A DNA stretch of 64,000 bases from Flavobacteriales bacterium (GTDB lineage: Bacteria; Bacteroidota; Bacteroidia; Flavobacteriales_D; Sanyastnellaceae), in contig JAIXWX010000002.1 in assembly GCA_027491075.1 (NCBI GenBank), positions 159,905 to 223,904 of the forward strand. The letters are read 5' to 3'. The notes beneath the pieces are model-generated. The model was not told where the DNA came from. It made no database searches and saw only the letters and a list, made by a program, of their open reading frames with translations. Position 1 is the stretch's first letter; each line of letters starts with the position of its first letter. The translations under genes and the position numbers were made by a program. This document shows, in pieces, positions 8,020-21,900 of the stretch.

Positions 8020-9741
8020 ATGAAAAAAACTCTCCTAGCTTTCTTTTTAGCCTGTGCAAGTGTCTCTTGGAGCCAGTGCCCGACGTGTAATCCCGACCTT
8101 AGCTGCGTAAGCGCTGATGGCTCACCAACAGTTTGTCCTCTTGAACTACCTGCTGCGTTTTCCGGGGAATACTATGAAGAGGTACTCACCTTTTATATGC
8201 CCGCATCGGTTACGGATCCTGAATTCAATATTGCTGTGGATCTTGAACAAGTTACTATCACCTCCGTTACAGGACTGCCTTTCGGATTGAGCTATACTAC
8301 AAACAATGCGAATGGTGTCTACTTTCCACTCAACGGAGAAAATCATGGATGTGCCACCTTGTGCGGCACTGCACTCATTCCCGGTGTATATGATGTAAAT
8401 ATCAATGTTGATATTATCGCCTCCGTGGGTGGTTTCGAGATTACCGATAGTCGATCCTTCTCCTATGCCTTAATAGTGGAACAAGGAAGCGTTAGTACAG
8501 AAACGTTTACTTATTCTACTCCTGCAGGATGTGGAGAAACTGAAGTCCTTTTCGAGGCAACTTTATCTGGGACGGAAGCACAGCTTACTACCTATGCGTG
8601 GGATTTCGGAGATGGAAACACATCCTCTATTCTCAATCCTGCCTATACGTTTAATGAGCCCGGTGAATATGAGGTAAGTTTGACTACTTCTATATTCGAT
8701 TATACGCTGCAAACTGTGTCGTTGGCAAATATCAACGACAACGGAGATGGAGATACAGAGGAGTTTTTTAGCCCTCCTGCAGATCCCTATTTCATCATTA
8801 CAGACGGTCAAAACAATACCGTCTTTACATCGAGTACGGTGGACAACTCCATCAACCCTTCATGGTCTAATCTCAATATTCTTTTGGAAAACCCACCATA
8901 CAGTATCGCCTTTTGGGACGAAGACGTCGTCACAAGCAACGACCTACTAAGCACTTTTAATATCTCACTTTCTGAGGGTGAATTGGTCTTCAATAGTGGG
9001 GATGGCACCGTTGGTTCATTGGTTGTAACGCTCACTGCAAGCGGCGCACTAACAAACTCTTCTACGATTACTGTGTTTTCCGAACCCGACGTGACCATTA
9101 CTGCCCTTGGTTCAATACTCGGTGTTGCCGAGATTGGAGCGGCTTCCTATCAATGGTATGTCAATGGTATGCCAATAGCAAATGCTAACTCGCAAAATTT
9201 CTCAGCAAGTGACATTGGTGTTTACAGCTGCGAAGTTGTTAGTCAGCAGGGCTGCGAGGCAATAAGTGAGGATTTCGTTTTTTGTGGAACACTTCAACCC
9301 GTATTTGATCCTTTGGCCAATGAAGTTTATGTGGATGACGATTTTGATACCTATCAGTGGTATTACAACGGAATAGAAGTCCAAGGAGCAACTACATTTT
9401 ACTTGGTAAATCCGCTCGCAGGGAATTATTCTGTTTATGTAACCAATGACATTGGCTGCGCATTTCAAAGCAGTGTAATCATCGTTCCTGTGGTGTCCAT
9501 TAAAGAAATTTCCAAAGGAGAAATTTCTATTTATCCCAACCCATCCAATGGAATTTTTACAGTAGAAACAACAGAGCCAATTGAATGGGTAAAGGTTCTT
9601 AATAGTGTTGGTCAAGTCGTTCACACCTCCTCACCATTTCAAACCAAATGGCAGAATGTCACCAACTTTGAAAAAGGTTTTTATCTTTTAGAAATAAAGA
9701 CGACTAATGGGTTTTTCAAAGAAAAAGTACTCATTGATTAG
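8020..9741 (+). CDS. Secreted protein with PKD domain, C2-like domain, Ig-like segments and type-A T9SS C-terminal domain
   Basis: MKKTLLAFFLACASVSWSQ signal; YAWDFGDGNTSSILNPAYTFNEPGEYEVSL (PKD); ADPYFIITDG...INPSWSNLNI...YSIAFWDEDVVTSNDLL (C2-like); ISIYPNPSNGIFTVET...GFYLLEIKTTNGFFKEKVLID (T9SS). Confidence 0.85.
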   Translation: MKKTLLAFFLACASVSWSQCPTCNPDLSCVSADGSPTVCPLELPAAFSGEYYEEVLTFYMPASVTDPEFNIAVDLEQVTITSVTGLPFGLSYTTNNANGVYFPLNGENHGCATLCGTALIPGVYDVNINVDIIASVGGFEITDSRSFSYALIVEQGSVSTETFTYSTPAGCGETEVLFEATLSGTEAQLTTYAWDFGDGNTSSILNPAYTFNEPGEYEVSLTTSIFDYTLQTVSLANINDNGDGDTEEFFSPPADPYFIITDGQNNTVFTSSTVDNSINPSWSNLNILLENPPYSIAFWDEDVVTSNDLLSTFNISLSEGELVFNSGDGTVGSLVVTLTASGALTNSSTITVFSEPDVTITALGSILGVAEIGAASYQWYVNGMPIANANSQNFSASDIGVYSCEVVSQQGCEAISEDFVFCGTLQPVFDPLANEVYVDDDFDTYQWYYNGIEVQGATTFYLVNPLAGNYSVYVTNDIGCAFQSSVIIVPVVSIKEISKGEISIYPNPSNGIFTVETTEPIEWVKVLNSVGQVVHTSSPFQTKWQNVTNFEKGFYLLEIKTTNGFFKEKVLID

Positions 9742-9767
9742 CCCTTGTTTTTCTTTAGAAATAGAAT

Positions 9768-9798
9768 AACGTCTAGCCCAAGGCTAGGCGTTTTTTTT
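9768..9798 (+). terminator. Intrinsic terminator downstream of 8020..9741
   Basis: AACGTCTAGCC-CAA-GGCTAGGCGTT + T8. Confidence 0.9.
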
Positions 9799-9965
9799 CG
9801 TCAAATGTGATTTCTACGTCATCAAAACCGTAAATCTTAACGATGAACACATTAGCGTTGAAAACATAAAAAACTTGATTTCATTAGACTAGTAATAAAA
9901 TTGAATTTTACCTACTGAACTAACCTACGCTTCTGAACACTTACCAAAGCGAGAATCACTTCACG

Positions 9966-12900
9966 ATGAAATTCAATACGAGTTTTAGCTTAAAAGCAAT
10001 AGTTGCCGTTTTATTAATGGCCGCTTCTATCCCCTTCAATGTTCTTCGCGCTCAATTCGATACTGAGTTTTGGATGCCTCCATTGTGGGAAGTAGGAGTT
10101 GGATCTAGAAATCAACCTTCCAATTTGTTTATCACGACGCCCTTCAACTTTCCGGTAACCGTGAATATCCAAACCTTGGATGGAACAACTTTCAATTTCA
10201 CTGGTACTGTTATAACCGGCACACCGCTAATAGTGCCCTTGAGCACTACACTTGGTCAGACCAACATCGCTGGTATAGCCAATACCAATCGTGGACTTAG
10301 AATAACTTCTTCAGCGCCAATTCAAGCGGTGCACCGGGTAGCGGGTACCGAAAATCAATCGCTAGTAACATTAAAGGGGAAAAATGCTCTTGGTGAAGAT
10401 TTTCGCTGTGGTTCTCAAGTGAGAAACTTAAATGCCAATTATGGACCGCTAGAAGTTCATTTCATCTCTGTCATGGCCACTGAAAATAATACACAAGTGC
10501 AATTTCAGACTCCCTTCACCATGAACGGAAATAGTGGGCCGCTTACCAACCCCCACACGATTACACTTCAGGCAGGGCAGAGCTATCTCATTCGTGGAAA
10601 CACTCCGATTGAGCATGTTTGCGGTGCTAGGGTCACTTCTAACAGACCCATTGTTGTTACGAGCGGTTCCACACATACAAGAATTTCAGGCTCAGGAGCT
10701 AATGCTGCCGATGCTGGAATAGATCAATTGGTTCCTGTAGGCCTTGCAGGAAACGAATGGGTTTGTATCAAAGGAAATAACAATAACCCATGGGATTATG
10801 CAATCATTGTTGCTACCCAAAACAACACCAATGTATTCATTGACGGCTCGGCCACACCTGCGGCAACTTTGAACGCGGGACAATTCTTTGACTGGACCAT
10901 GACAGGTTCCTTTGGTGCTCCTCATTACTTCCGTACGGATCGTCCAGCATTCTGCTATCACGTGAGCGGTTGCTCACTGGATGAAGAGGTAGATATGTCT
11001 GCTATGCCTGAAATCAGTTGCACGGGATCCAGATACATCGAGTTCTCCAAATTCAATGTAACGGGTCTAAATGAAATCATGCAGATTCTCATTCCTCCCA
11101 CTGCTGAGTCGACTTTACGCATCAACAACGTGGACTACGACTTATGGCCTGGTATTATAGTTAACACCGTACCCGGTCTGCCCGGCTGGAGAGCGGCTAC
11201 CATTCCAAATGCCAACGTACCTCTTGACGTGATTTTAACCTCTCAGGGTTTCTTTCATGCGGGTTGGTTGACAGGTAACAGCGCAACTGGTGCATTCGGC
11301 TACTTATCTGGATTCAATGATGCATTCGAGTTCCAAGATCCAAGTGCCGCTCAACCCATCCCAACTACCATTTACAACGTGGCAACTCTTTGCCAAGGTC
11401 AATCTGTAGATCACTGCCTTCGTGTGTTCAGTTGTGGCGCAAATAATTTTATTGATAGCTTCAATGGCAATGAGGGAAATATTGTTATCGCACCGCCATC
11501 TGCGCCTCACGATACATGTTTTAGATACACGGCCCCTTTCAATTTTGTAGGAAGGGATACCGTAACCTTTGTCGTGGAAAATGAATTCGGATTTGAAGGT
11601 TCCATTGATCTCGTGTTCACTGTAGTTAATCCCAATACACCTATAAATGCCGGCGCAGATCAATTTATTTGTAGTGGTTCATCTGCAACATTATCCGCCG
11701 TCAATCCAGATCCGCTAGCCGTTGGCTACTGGACTGTTGCGCAAGGAACCGGCACCCTAGTTAACCCGAACTCTCCAACTACGGTAGTGAACAACTTGTC
11801 CTTTGGCCCAAATAGTTTTGTTTGGCATCAGGACTATCCATCCTGTGGGATACAAAGGGTTGATCTTGTCCAGGTATTTAGATTTTCAGGCGCTCCGCCC
11901 ACTGCAAACGCGGGACCCGACGCCAACCTTTGCAGTGGAAATTCTTATACCATGCAGGCCAACGCTCCAGGTGTAGCGGCTACCGGCACATGGTCCATTA
12001 CAAGTGGAACCGCGACCATTCAAAACATCAATAGCAATACTTCCTTAGTCACAAACCTCGCAGTAGGTATCAATACCTTTGTTTGGAACATCAGCAACGG
12101 ACCTTGTCCCTTGGGTGAGTCTCAAGATGTGATGGTGATCAACGTCTTCAACCAAAACCATCCTGCGGCGAATGCTGGACCGGACCAAGAGGTTTGTCAA
12201 GGCTCTTTCTCATTCATTTCCGTTGCAGGAAATAATCCTATTGTTCCAGCTACGGGTCAATGGTCTGTGATAGCAGGAAGTGGAACGTTTGCAAATGCAA
12301 ATTCTGCTTCTACGACAATAACAGGATTAAGTATTGGAACCAATACCTTCCGATGGACTATCAATAATGGTCCTTGTGGGTTGCTAAACGATGAAGTGAC
12401 TATTGTCGTATTTAGTCCCTCTTCTCCAGCGGCAAATGCGGGTCCTGATCAAACGGTTTGTTTACCTGACAATTCTGCAACATTGGCGGGGAACTCTCCT
12501 ATAGCACCTGCAACAGGCACATGGTCAGTGATTCAAGGAACAGGGTCTTTCTCCAATGCAAACTCACCAAGTGCCACTGTTAGTGGCTTATCCCTTGGTA
12601 TCAACCGCTTTCGATGGACTCTAAATAATGGACCATGTCCGGGCGCAATCACAACTGATGAAGTGGTGATCACCGTATTCCCTGTTTCGCAGCCATCGGC
12701 AAATGCAGGGCCCGATCAAACATTCTGTTTCACCTCTACACCCATTACTGCAACTCTTTCAGGAAACGCCCCAACAGCACCAGGTACAGGGCAATGGTCT
12801 TTGATCAGTGGATCTGGAACCATTGCAAATCCCAACTCCGTCACTACTACCGTGACTGGATTAAGCTTAGGACAAAATGTGTTTCAATGGACCCTTAACA

Positions 12901-15900
12901 ATGGCTCTTGTGATGCGGCGGTGTTTGATCAAATGATTATTACAGTATTCAATGGTAGCTTATCAACAGCAAATGCTGGGGCAGACGGAGTAGTCTGTTT
13001 CCCTACCACGACATACACCTTTGCTGCTACCAACCCTGCGCTTCCTGCAAGTGGTTCTTGGTCTCAAGTTAGCGGACCTGCAGGAGCGGTAATTAGCACT
13101 CCATCGGCAGCAAATTCTCAAGTAACAAACCTTACAACGGGTACCTATGTGTTCCGATGGACCATCAACAATGGACCGTGCGGAAGCGCTGTATTCGACG
13201 AGATGACTCTCAGCGTATTCAATGCGCCTTCCCAAGTTTCCAACGCAGGACCAGATCAATTCCTCTGCTTTACAGGAATTGCTACCGTTACAACAACCAT
13301 GGCGGCCAACGCGGCTACAGCACCCTCTACAGGAATCTGGACCGTCGTTTCAGGAAGCGCTACCATCAACAACCCTACGAGTCCTACCACCACAGTAACG
13401 AACTTGCCCGTAGGGATTACCATCCTCCGTTGGACCATCAACAGTGGTACATGCGGAAGTTCGAATGATCTTGTAGCTTTATTTGTTTTCTCTGCAGGGC
13501 AAAGTGTGGCCAATGCAGGTCCTGACCAAAGCATTTGCTCATCACAAACCACTGTGAATCTTTCGGGAAGCCCTATCATTTCTCCTGCGACAGGTACATG
13601 GTCTCAGGTAAGCGGTCCCTCAACAGTAAGCTTCGGATCCGTAGACGCTCCGAATTCAACAGTTACTGGATTTGTGCCTGGAGTATATACCCTTCAATGG
13701 ACTGTAAATAATGGACCTTGTGCTACGCCCTCTATCCTTTCAGATCAAATAGTAATTACTGTATTTCCAGTTGGTCAAGCTCCTTCCAATGCAGGACCAG
13801 ATCAGAGCATTTGTAATACAACCTCATCTGTCAACTTAAATGGAAATGCGCCCACATTCCCTGCAACTGGACAATGGACGGTAGTAAATGGTAGCGGAAC
13901 GTTTACCAATCCAACATCTCCAATAACTTCTGTAACGGGAATGAGTGTTGGTACCAATTGCTATCGATGGACTATCAGCAACGGTCCTTGTGGCGCACCA
14001 ACTTTCGATGAGATTTGCATTACCGTTTTTGATAACAATCAAGCCATTGCTAATGCCGGCCCAGATCAAAATATATGCTTACCAACGAACACTGCCGCCT
14101 TTGCCGGTAACACCGCAGTATTTCCTGCAACGGGTTCGTGGACTCTTATCAATGGTACAGGAATCATCGCGAACAATACCGTCCAAAATACAAGTGTAAA
14201 CGGACTTTCATTGGGAGTCAATACATTCCGTTGGACCATCAACAATGGATCCTGCGGGACCATAACAACCGATGATGTAGTGATCACTTTGTTTAATAAT
14301 GCCCTTGCTCCACCGAATGCAGGTCCTGATGCTTCACTTTGCACTCCCAACAGTACGTATACAATGCAGGGTAGTTCAGTAAGCGCTCCAGCTCTCGGAG
14401 TTTGGACATTGGTTTCAGGAACGGGAACAATAGGAAGCCCCAACTCTCCAACCGCAAATATTTCAGGTCTAGGAATTGGAGCCAATGTATTTCAATGGAC
14501 CACTTTAAATGGTCCTTGCCCCGCTGGCTTGAACTTCGATCAAATGACCATTTTTGTATTTGATGAAAACCAATTGAATGCGAATGCGGGACCAGATCAG
14601 TTTTTATGTTCCACTGGGTCTCCAGTAAACACTACAATGGCAGGAAGCCCAGTTGTATTCCCAGGAAGCGGAACGTGGACAATCATTCAAGGAAGCGGAA
14701 ACATCATTTCTCCAAATAGCCCAACTACAACCATCACCAATCTCGGAATTGGCGAGAATAGATTCGCCTGGACAGTCAATAACGGCCCATGCGCAAACGC
14801 TGTTACCTCCGACATTGTATCCATATTTGTATTCTCTGGGTCTCAGGCCTCCGCAAATGCGGGTCCAGACCAAAATTTGTGTTCAACAAACCCGAACACT
14901 ACACTTGCTGCGAACTCCGTCATTTTTCCTGGCACTGGAACATGGTCTGTGGTTCAAGGCACAGCCACCTTTGACAATACTTCAAATCCAAATAGCGCGG
15001 TAACTGGTCTTGCAACTGGGACCAATATTCTTCGATGGACCATTAACAATGGTCCATGTGTTCCAGGTATCACGTTTGATGAGGTAACGATTATTGTATT
15101 TGACAACAATCAACCCGCTGCCGTTGCTCCTTCAGATTTCTCAACGTGCTCGAATGCTGGACCAATAACGTTGACTGGTAATGCATTTGCTTTTCCTGCA
15201 ACGGGAGGGTGGTCTTTGTTTAGTGGAACTGGAACCTTAGCGAATGCCAATACTTCTATAACGACAGTATCTGGTTTGGGTTTAGGCACGAACGTATTTC
15301 AATATACCATCAACAATGGACCATGTGGAGCACCTACTGTTGATCAAGTAGCAATTACTGTTTTCTCTGCAGATCAACCTATCGCTAATGCGGGGTCGGA
15401 TCAAAGTTTATGTTTACCAACGAACTCCGCATTCCTCAATGGGTCACCGTTAATCTCTCCCGCCACGGGTACTTGGACTCTTGTTTCTGGAACAGGTATA
15501 ATTAGCAGCCCCAACTCATCAAGCACAACGGTTACGGGGCTTTCCATTGGTCAAAATATTTTCCGCTGGACTATTTCCAATGGACCTTGCTCACCAGCAA
15601 CGACTTTAGATGAAGTAACAATTACTATTTTCAATAATCTGCAAGCAGCAGCGAATGCTGGACCTGATCAGTCTATTTGTGAGCCAGTAACGTCTGCTAC
15701 TCTTGCTGGTAATGCTGCGCCATTCCCAGCGTCTGGTCAATGGACTTGGATTTCAGGACCTACCACACCCTCGATTGTTTCTCCTTCCAGTTCGAATACT
15801 ACAGTAAATGGTCTTGGTGTGGGCGCCAATGTATTTCGCTGGACTGTTTTGAATGGTCCTTGCGCTCCATCATCTACGACAGACGATGTTACGATTTTAA

Positions 15901-18900
15901 TCTTCGATGACAATCAACCTGCAGCCAACGCTGGTCCGGATCAATTCCTTTGTTCACCAACATTCAACACACAATTTGCTGCGAACAATGCAATTTTTCC
16001 AGCCACTGGCACGTGGGCCCTTGTGAGCGGTTCTGGCACGATCAACAACCCCAACTCACCAACGTCCACTGTAACGGGTTTGAGTATTGGTGAAAATGTA
16101 TTTCGTTGGACCATCAGCAACGGACCGTGCATTGGCGCTGTTACTGAAGATTTAGTAAGCATCTTTGTGTTCGATAGTGCTGCTCCTTCTGCCAATGCAG
16201 GTGCCGACCAATCTATTTGTACACCTGCATCATCCGTAACGATGACTGCCAATGCGGCAATTTTCCCTGGCGTAGGAACATGGACATTGGTTTCCGGCGG
16301 GGGAACCATAATCAATCCAAATTCTCCTACAACTGCTATTACCAACTTGTCTGTAGGCGAGAACGTTTTTAGATGGACCATTAATAATGGAAATTGTGGA
16401 ACTAGTATTACTGAAGACCTCGTGAGCATTTTTGTATTCAATGAATTCTCACCCGTCGCCAATGCAGGTAGTGATCAAGATCTTTGTACACCTATAACTT
16501 CTACTACCTTAGTTGCATCGTCCCCTATCTTCCCCGCTAGTGGGTTCTGGTCACTCATTTCAGGTACTGGAACAATTATTTCTCCTAATAACCCAACAAC
16601 ATTAGTTACCGATTTGAGCATTGGTCCAAATGTTTTCCGTTGGACGAGCAATAATGGACCTTGCGCCACAGGAATAACAACTGATGATGTTATCATCACT
16701 ATATTCAATGGAGGCGCTTCTGCACCAAATGCTGGCCTAGATCAGGAACTTTGTTCTCCTGACTTTGATACTTCATTAAACGCAGACGCCGCTGTTTTCC
16801 CTGGTATAGGTAGCTGGAGCGTCACGTCTGGAACAGGTACTTTCACCAACATCAATGATCCGAACAGCAACGTCACTGGACTTTCTATTGGAATCAATGT
16901 TTTCAGGTGGAGTGTAAATTATTCTACATGCGGATCTCCATTCGATGAGGTTTCGATCATTGTTTATGACTCCTCTCAATTGCCTTCCAATGCGGGGCCT
17001 GATCAGGAACTTTGTACGCCAAATACCAGTACAAACCTTCAAGCCAATAGTGTCATTGCTCCCGGTATAGGCACTTGGACCTTAATAGAAGGGTCGGGTG
17101 CTATCTCTAACCCAAACGACCCAAATACACTTGTAACCAATTTAGCTGTCGGAGAAAATATCTTTGTTTGGACCATTGATAACGGTCCTTGTTTAGTAGC
17201 CCCATTTACAACTGATAGCGTTACCATTTGGGTGTTTGATGAACTCAACCCAATGGCTAATGCGGGACCTGACCAAGAACTTTGTACACCTACAACCAGT
17301 GCAAGCCTAACCGGTAGCTCTATCATATTTCCAGCATCGGGTGCGTGGACTATAATTCAAGGAAGCGGCACCATCACTGAACCTACTAGCCCGAGTACCA
17401 CTATTACTGGTTTATCTGTTGGTGAAACGATCGTTCAGTGGACAGTGAGCAACGGCCCTTGTGCTAATTCGATTACTTCTGATCAGATATCGCTTTTCTT
17501 ATTTGATCAAAATCAAGCCCCGGCAAATGCAGGTCCTGATCAATTTATTTGTACGCCTACCACTTCAACGACCTTAACTGGAAATGCCGTTACATTCCCA
17601 GCCACAGGTCAATGGGTATTACTAAGTGGCACAGGAACCATCAGCAATCCGAATAATCCGATAACTACTGTAAGCGGTTTATCAATAGGGGCGAATACGT
17701 TCCAATGGTCCATCAATGATGGTCCTTGTGCTGTCGGATTCACCTCCGATGTTGTAACAATTTTCGTCTATGATGAAAATAATCCGAATGCAAATGCGGG
17801 ACCTGACCAAGAAATCTGCACACCAAACTCGGCAGTGAATATGGCTGCGAGTACGTATACTTTCCCTGCTACAGGTCAATGGACAATCGTTTCTGGATTC
17901 GGGAATATTATCAATCCAAATGACCCAAATACCGCTATTACCAACCTTCCTGTTGGAACAAATGTGTTTCAATGGACAATAGACAATGGACCTTGTGCAA
18001 ATGGCATAACTAGCGATATTGTGGAAATTCATGTGTTTGATCAGAATGCCCCTCTTGCTAATGCAGGAGCAGATCAAGAATGGTGTGATCCTACTTCATC
18101 AACTATACTAAATGCTACTGCTCCCGCAATCCCAGGCATTGGATCATGGAGCGTGCTTTCCGGTCCGCCGTCGATTGTGATTGCTAATGTAAACGACCCT
18201 AACTCCGAAATTTCAGGTCTCGAAGTAGGAGAAACCGTGTTGTTATGGACGGTTTACAACGGGCCTTGTAATAACACCAATTCATTCGACCAGGTTTCTA
18301 TATTCCTCTTTGATGATAATCAAACTGTTGCTGATGCTGGAGATGATCAACAAATATGTACTCCTCAAACCTCTACTACAGTATCAGCAAACATTCTTAT
18401 TTTCCCTGCAACGGGACAGTGGACATTACTGAGTGGTGGCGGTGTGATTGAAAATCCAAGTTCACCATTGACCCAAATCAATGATTTGCCTGTTGGTGTG
18501 AATACATTCTGTTGGACCATTGACAATGGACCTTGTACTCCGCCAACGACGACTGATTGCGTAACCATTGAAGTGTTTGACTCTGAGCAGTCGGACGCCT
18601 TTGCTGGAGAAGATCAAGAGCTTTGTCTTCCAACTAATGAAACTACACTAACGGGCTCTGCTGTTGTAGGCGCTTCAGCAGGCGCATGGACATTGATCCA
18701 AGGAAGCGGAGATATACTAGCTCCGAATTCGGCTGTTGCCACAGTGACCAACCTTCAGCAAGGAGAAAATATTTTCAGATGGACTGTTGACAATGGTTCA
18801 TGCGGATCGACGTTTGATGAAGTATCAATATACCTATTTGATCCGAATGCGCCTGAGGCGAATGCTGGTGATGATGCAACATACTGCACTCCAACAAGCA

Positions 18901-21900
18901 CACACGCGATGAATGCCAATACGCCTGCCTCTCCAGGAGTTGGAACTTGGGAAATCGTCTCTGGACCAGGATTCACAGGAACCGGAACCATTGACAATGT
19001 AAACAACCCAAACGCAAACATCAGTGGTCTAGTGATTGGAGAAAATAGATTTTCTTGGACCATTTATAATGGACCGTGCGAACCACCAACAACTGACTTC
19101 ATTAGTATTTTCATTAATGATGAGAACCAGCCTGCTGCCGATGCAGGAAGCGACCAAGAAATTTGCCTTCCTCAAACTGCTGTAGATATGGACGCCAATA
19201 TGGCCATATTCCCTGCTTTCGGAACATGGACACTCCTTGAAGGTGACGGAAATATTATTAGTATAAACGATAGCACAACTTCAATCATTGATCTAGCAGT
19301 TGGAGAAAATATATTCCAATGGACTATCGAAAATGGGGCTTGCAATCCTCCGATCACTAGCGATTTGGCATCCATATTCGTTTTTGATCCTGATGCTCCT
19401 GAAGCTGATGCAGGACCAGATCAAAGTTTCTGCGAACCCGTTTCCACGACTAACTTACAAGCGCTAACCCCTTCAACACCTGGCTTTGGCACGTGGACAT
19501 TGGTAGGCGGAAACGGCACCATCGATAACATCAATGATCCTAACACATTAATAACGGATCTTGAAGTTGGAGAGAACTGCTTCCTATGGACAGTCTATAA
19601 CGGACCATGCGAAGAACCAACAGAAGACTTGGTGTGCATATATATTTTCCCAGAAGATCAGCAACCCGCCAATGCAGGTCCTGATCAACAATTATGCACT
19701 CCAAATACAGAAACACAAATGAACGCCAACAGCGTGACTTTCCCCGCTGTAGGAAATTGGGTGCTCCTTTCTGGACAAGGAGATCCTATAAATCCTTCTG
19801 ACCCCAATACGGTAGTCACTAATCTTGGACTTGGAATAAACGAATTCATGTGGGTTATAGACAATGGTTCTTGTGAGAATCCTTTGTCAACGGATGTGGT
19901 TACCATTAGCGTGTTTGATAATACTCTCGAAGACGCAAACGCTGGTGCAGATCAAGCATTCTGCTTACCAACGAATTCAACCACCGTGAACGGATCCAAT
20001 ATCTCTGCCGCTGCTACTGGTCTTTGGTACAACATCGATGGTGGAGGCGACATTGAAAATCCAACTTCGCCAACTACAGCTATAACCAATTTGCCAATTG
20101 GAAATAACACCTTTGTTTGGTTTGTAGACAATGGCCCATGCGGCACGAGCAGTGACACAGTGAATATTGCAATATTTAATCCTGATGAAGTGATTGCAAT
20201 TGCTGGAAATGACGCATCCTACTGCACTCCTTCAGACTCACATTGTATGAGCGCTAGTTCGCCGTCAGAACCCGCAATTGGAACTTGGGTGCTGATAACT
20301 GGTACGGGAAATATCAACGACATCCACGATCCGAATACATGCATCACTGGATTAACCGTTGGAGAAAATATCTTCATGTGGTGCATAGACAATGGACCTT
20401 GTGGATTAACGTGCGACGTTATATCCATCTTCGTCTATAACATAAACACTCCAAATGCGAATGCCGGGGAAGACATTGAAATTTGCCTTCCGCAGGATGA
20501 AGTGAACATGAATGCCTCCGCCGCCGAATTCCCCGCTATTGGAATTTGGACACTCATTGGAGGTGAGGGATACATTACCGATTTAAATAATCCACTTGGT
20601 TTAATGGACTCTCTTGAACTCGGTGTAAACACCTTCGTTTGGACTGTAAACAATGGAGTGTGTCCTAATGGTATAACCTCTGATACCGTTGAGGTGCGTG
20701 TGTTTGACCCTGGATTACTTCCTCCAAATGCAGGTCCAGATCAATTCATTTGTACTCCTCTAAACTCCGTGATTATGGCGGGCAATGAACCAGCTGCTCC
20801 AAGCTTTGGATATTGGAATCTTATCAACGGCAGCGCAACAATCATCGATTCATTAAGTGGAAATACGATTGTAACAGACCTCGCAGTAGGTATCAATGAA
20901 TTTGTATGGACATACTACAATTCCAGTTGCGAAAACTCTGCTCCCGCCGATACCATGCGTGTTTTGGTGTATGATCAAAATCAACCTCCAGCGAATGCTG
21001 GACCAGATCAGGAATGGTGCTTCCCAACAAATAGCACAGTGATGAGCGCCAATCCGCCAATAGTACCTGCAGTTGGTCAATGGACGCTGATTTCCGGTTC
21101 CGCTACATTCAGCGACATCTTCGATCCGAATGCTGCCGTAACCAATCTCGCGCCCGGCACCAATGTCTTTGTTTGGACAATCGATAATGGCCCATGCCCA
21201 GATGCAATTACAACAGACACATTAGAAATTAGAATATTCTTACCGGACGCTCCGGTAGCGAATGCTGGTGAAGATCTAAGTCTGTGTACACCCGTTGATT
21301 GTATCGAAATGCAAGCATTAGAGCCTACGGATCCACAGACAGGAACTTGGTCTTTCATATCTTCAGTGAATGGCTCGGGACCAATTTCAAACGGAGCATT
21401 AAACGACCTCAATGATCCAAACGCAGAACTCTGTGCACTTGCTGTAGGGGTGCATACTTTGGAATGGTCGATCTACAATGGTCCGTGCAATAACAATACC
21501 TCCGATCAAGTGGTCATTTCTGTTTATGACAACACCGCGCCAGCTGCAAATGCCGGCGAGGATATTTTCCTTTGTGCTCCAGAAAGTAGTACCGTGCTCG
21601 CCGCCAACAGCGCTGTGTTCCCTGGAGTTGGCAGCTGGTCAATAGCATCCGCTCAAGGACCTAATGGACCATTAAACTCTGGATCATTCAGCAACTTCAA
21701 TGATCCGCAAGCTGCTATTTCTGGTCTCGAAATAGGAATCTATACCCTCGTTTGGACCATCGACAACGGACCTTGCGGTATGCCTACCTCCGACACGTTG
21801 ATAATTCAAATAAACAATCCACTTTCACCCAATGCAGACGCAGGTCCCGATCAGAGCTTCTGTTTGAACTTTGCAGATGCAACTATGAATGCAAACGTTC

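Noticed and set aside
15941-16462. Antisense ORFs throughout the giant gene (e.g. 14066-14485, 15941-16462, 21077-21412 on minus strand)
   Set aside because: They share the same mirrored motifs (LLMVQRN, VPVAGK) because they are antisense reads of the coding repeats; no independent start signals or protein families.
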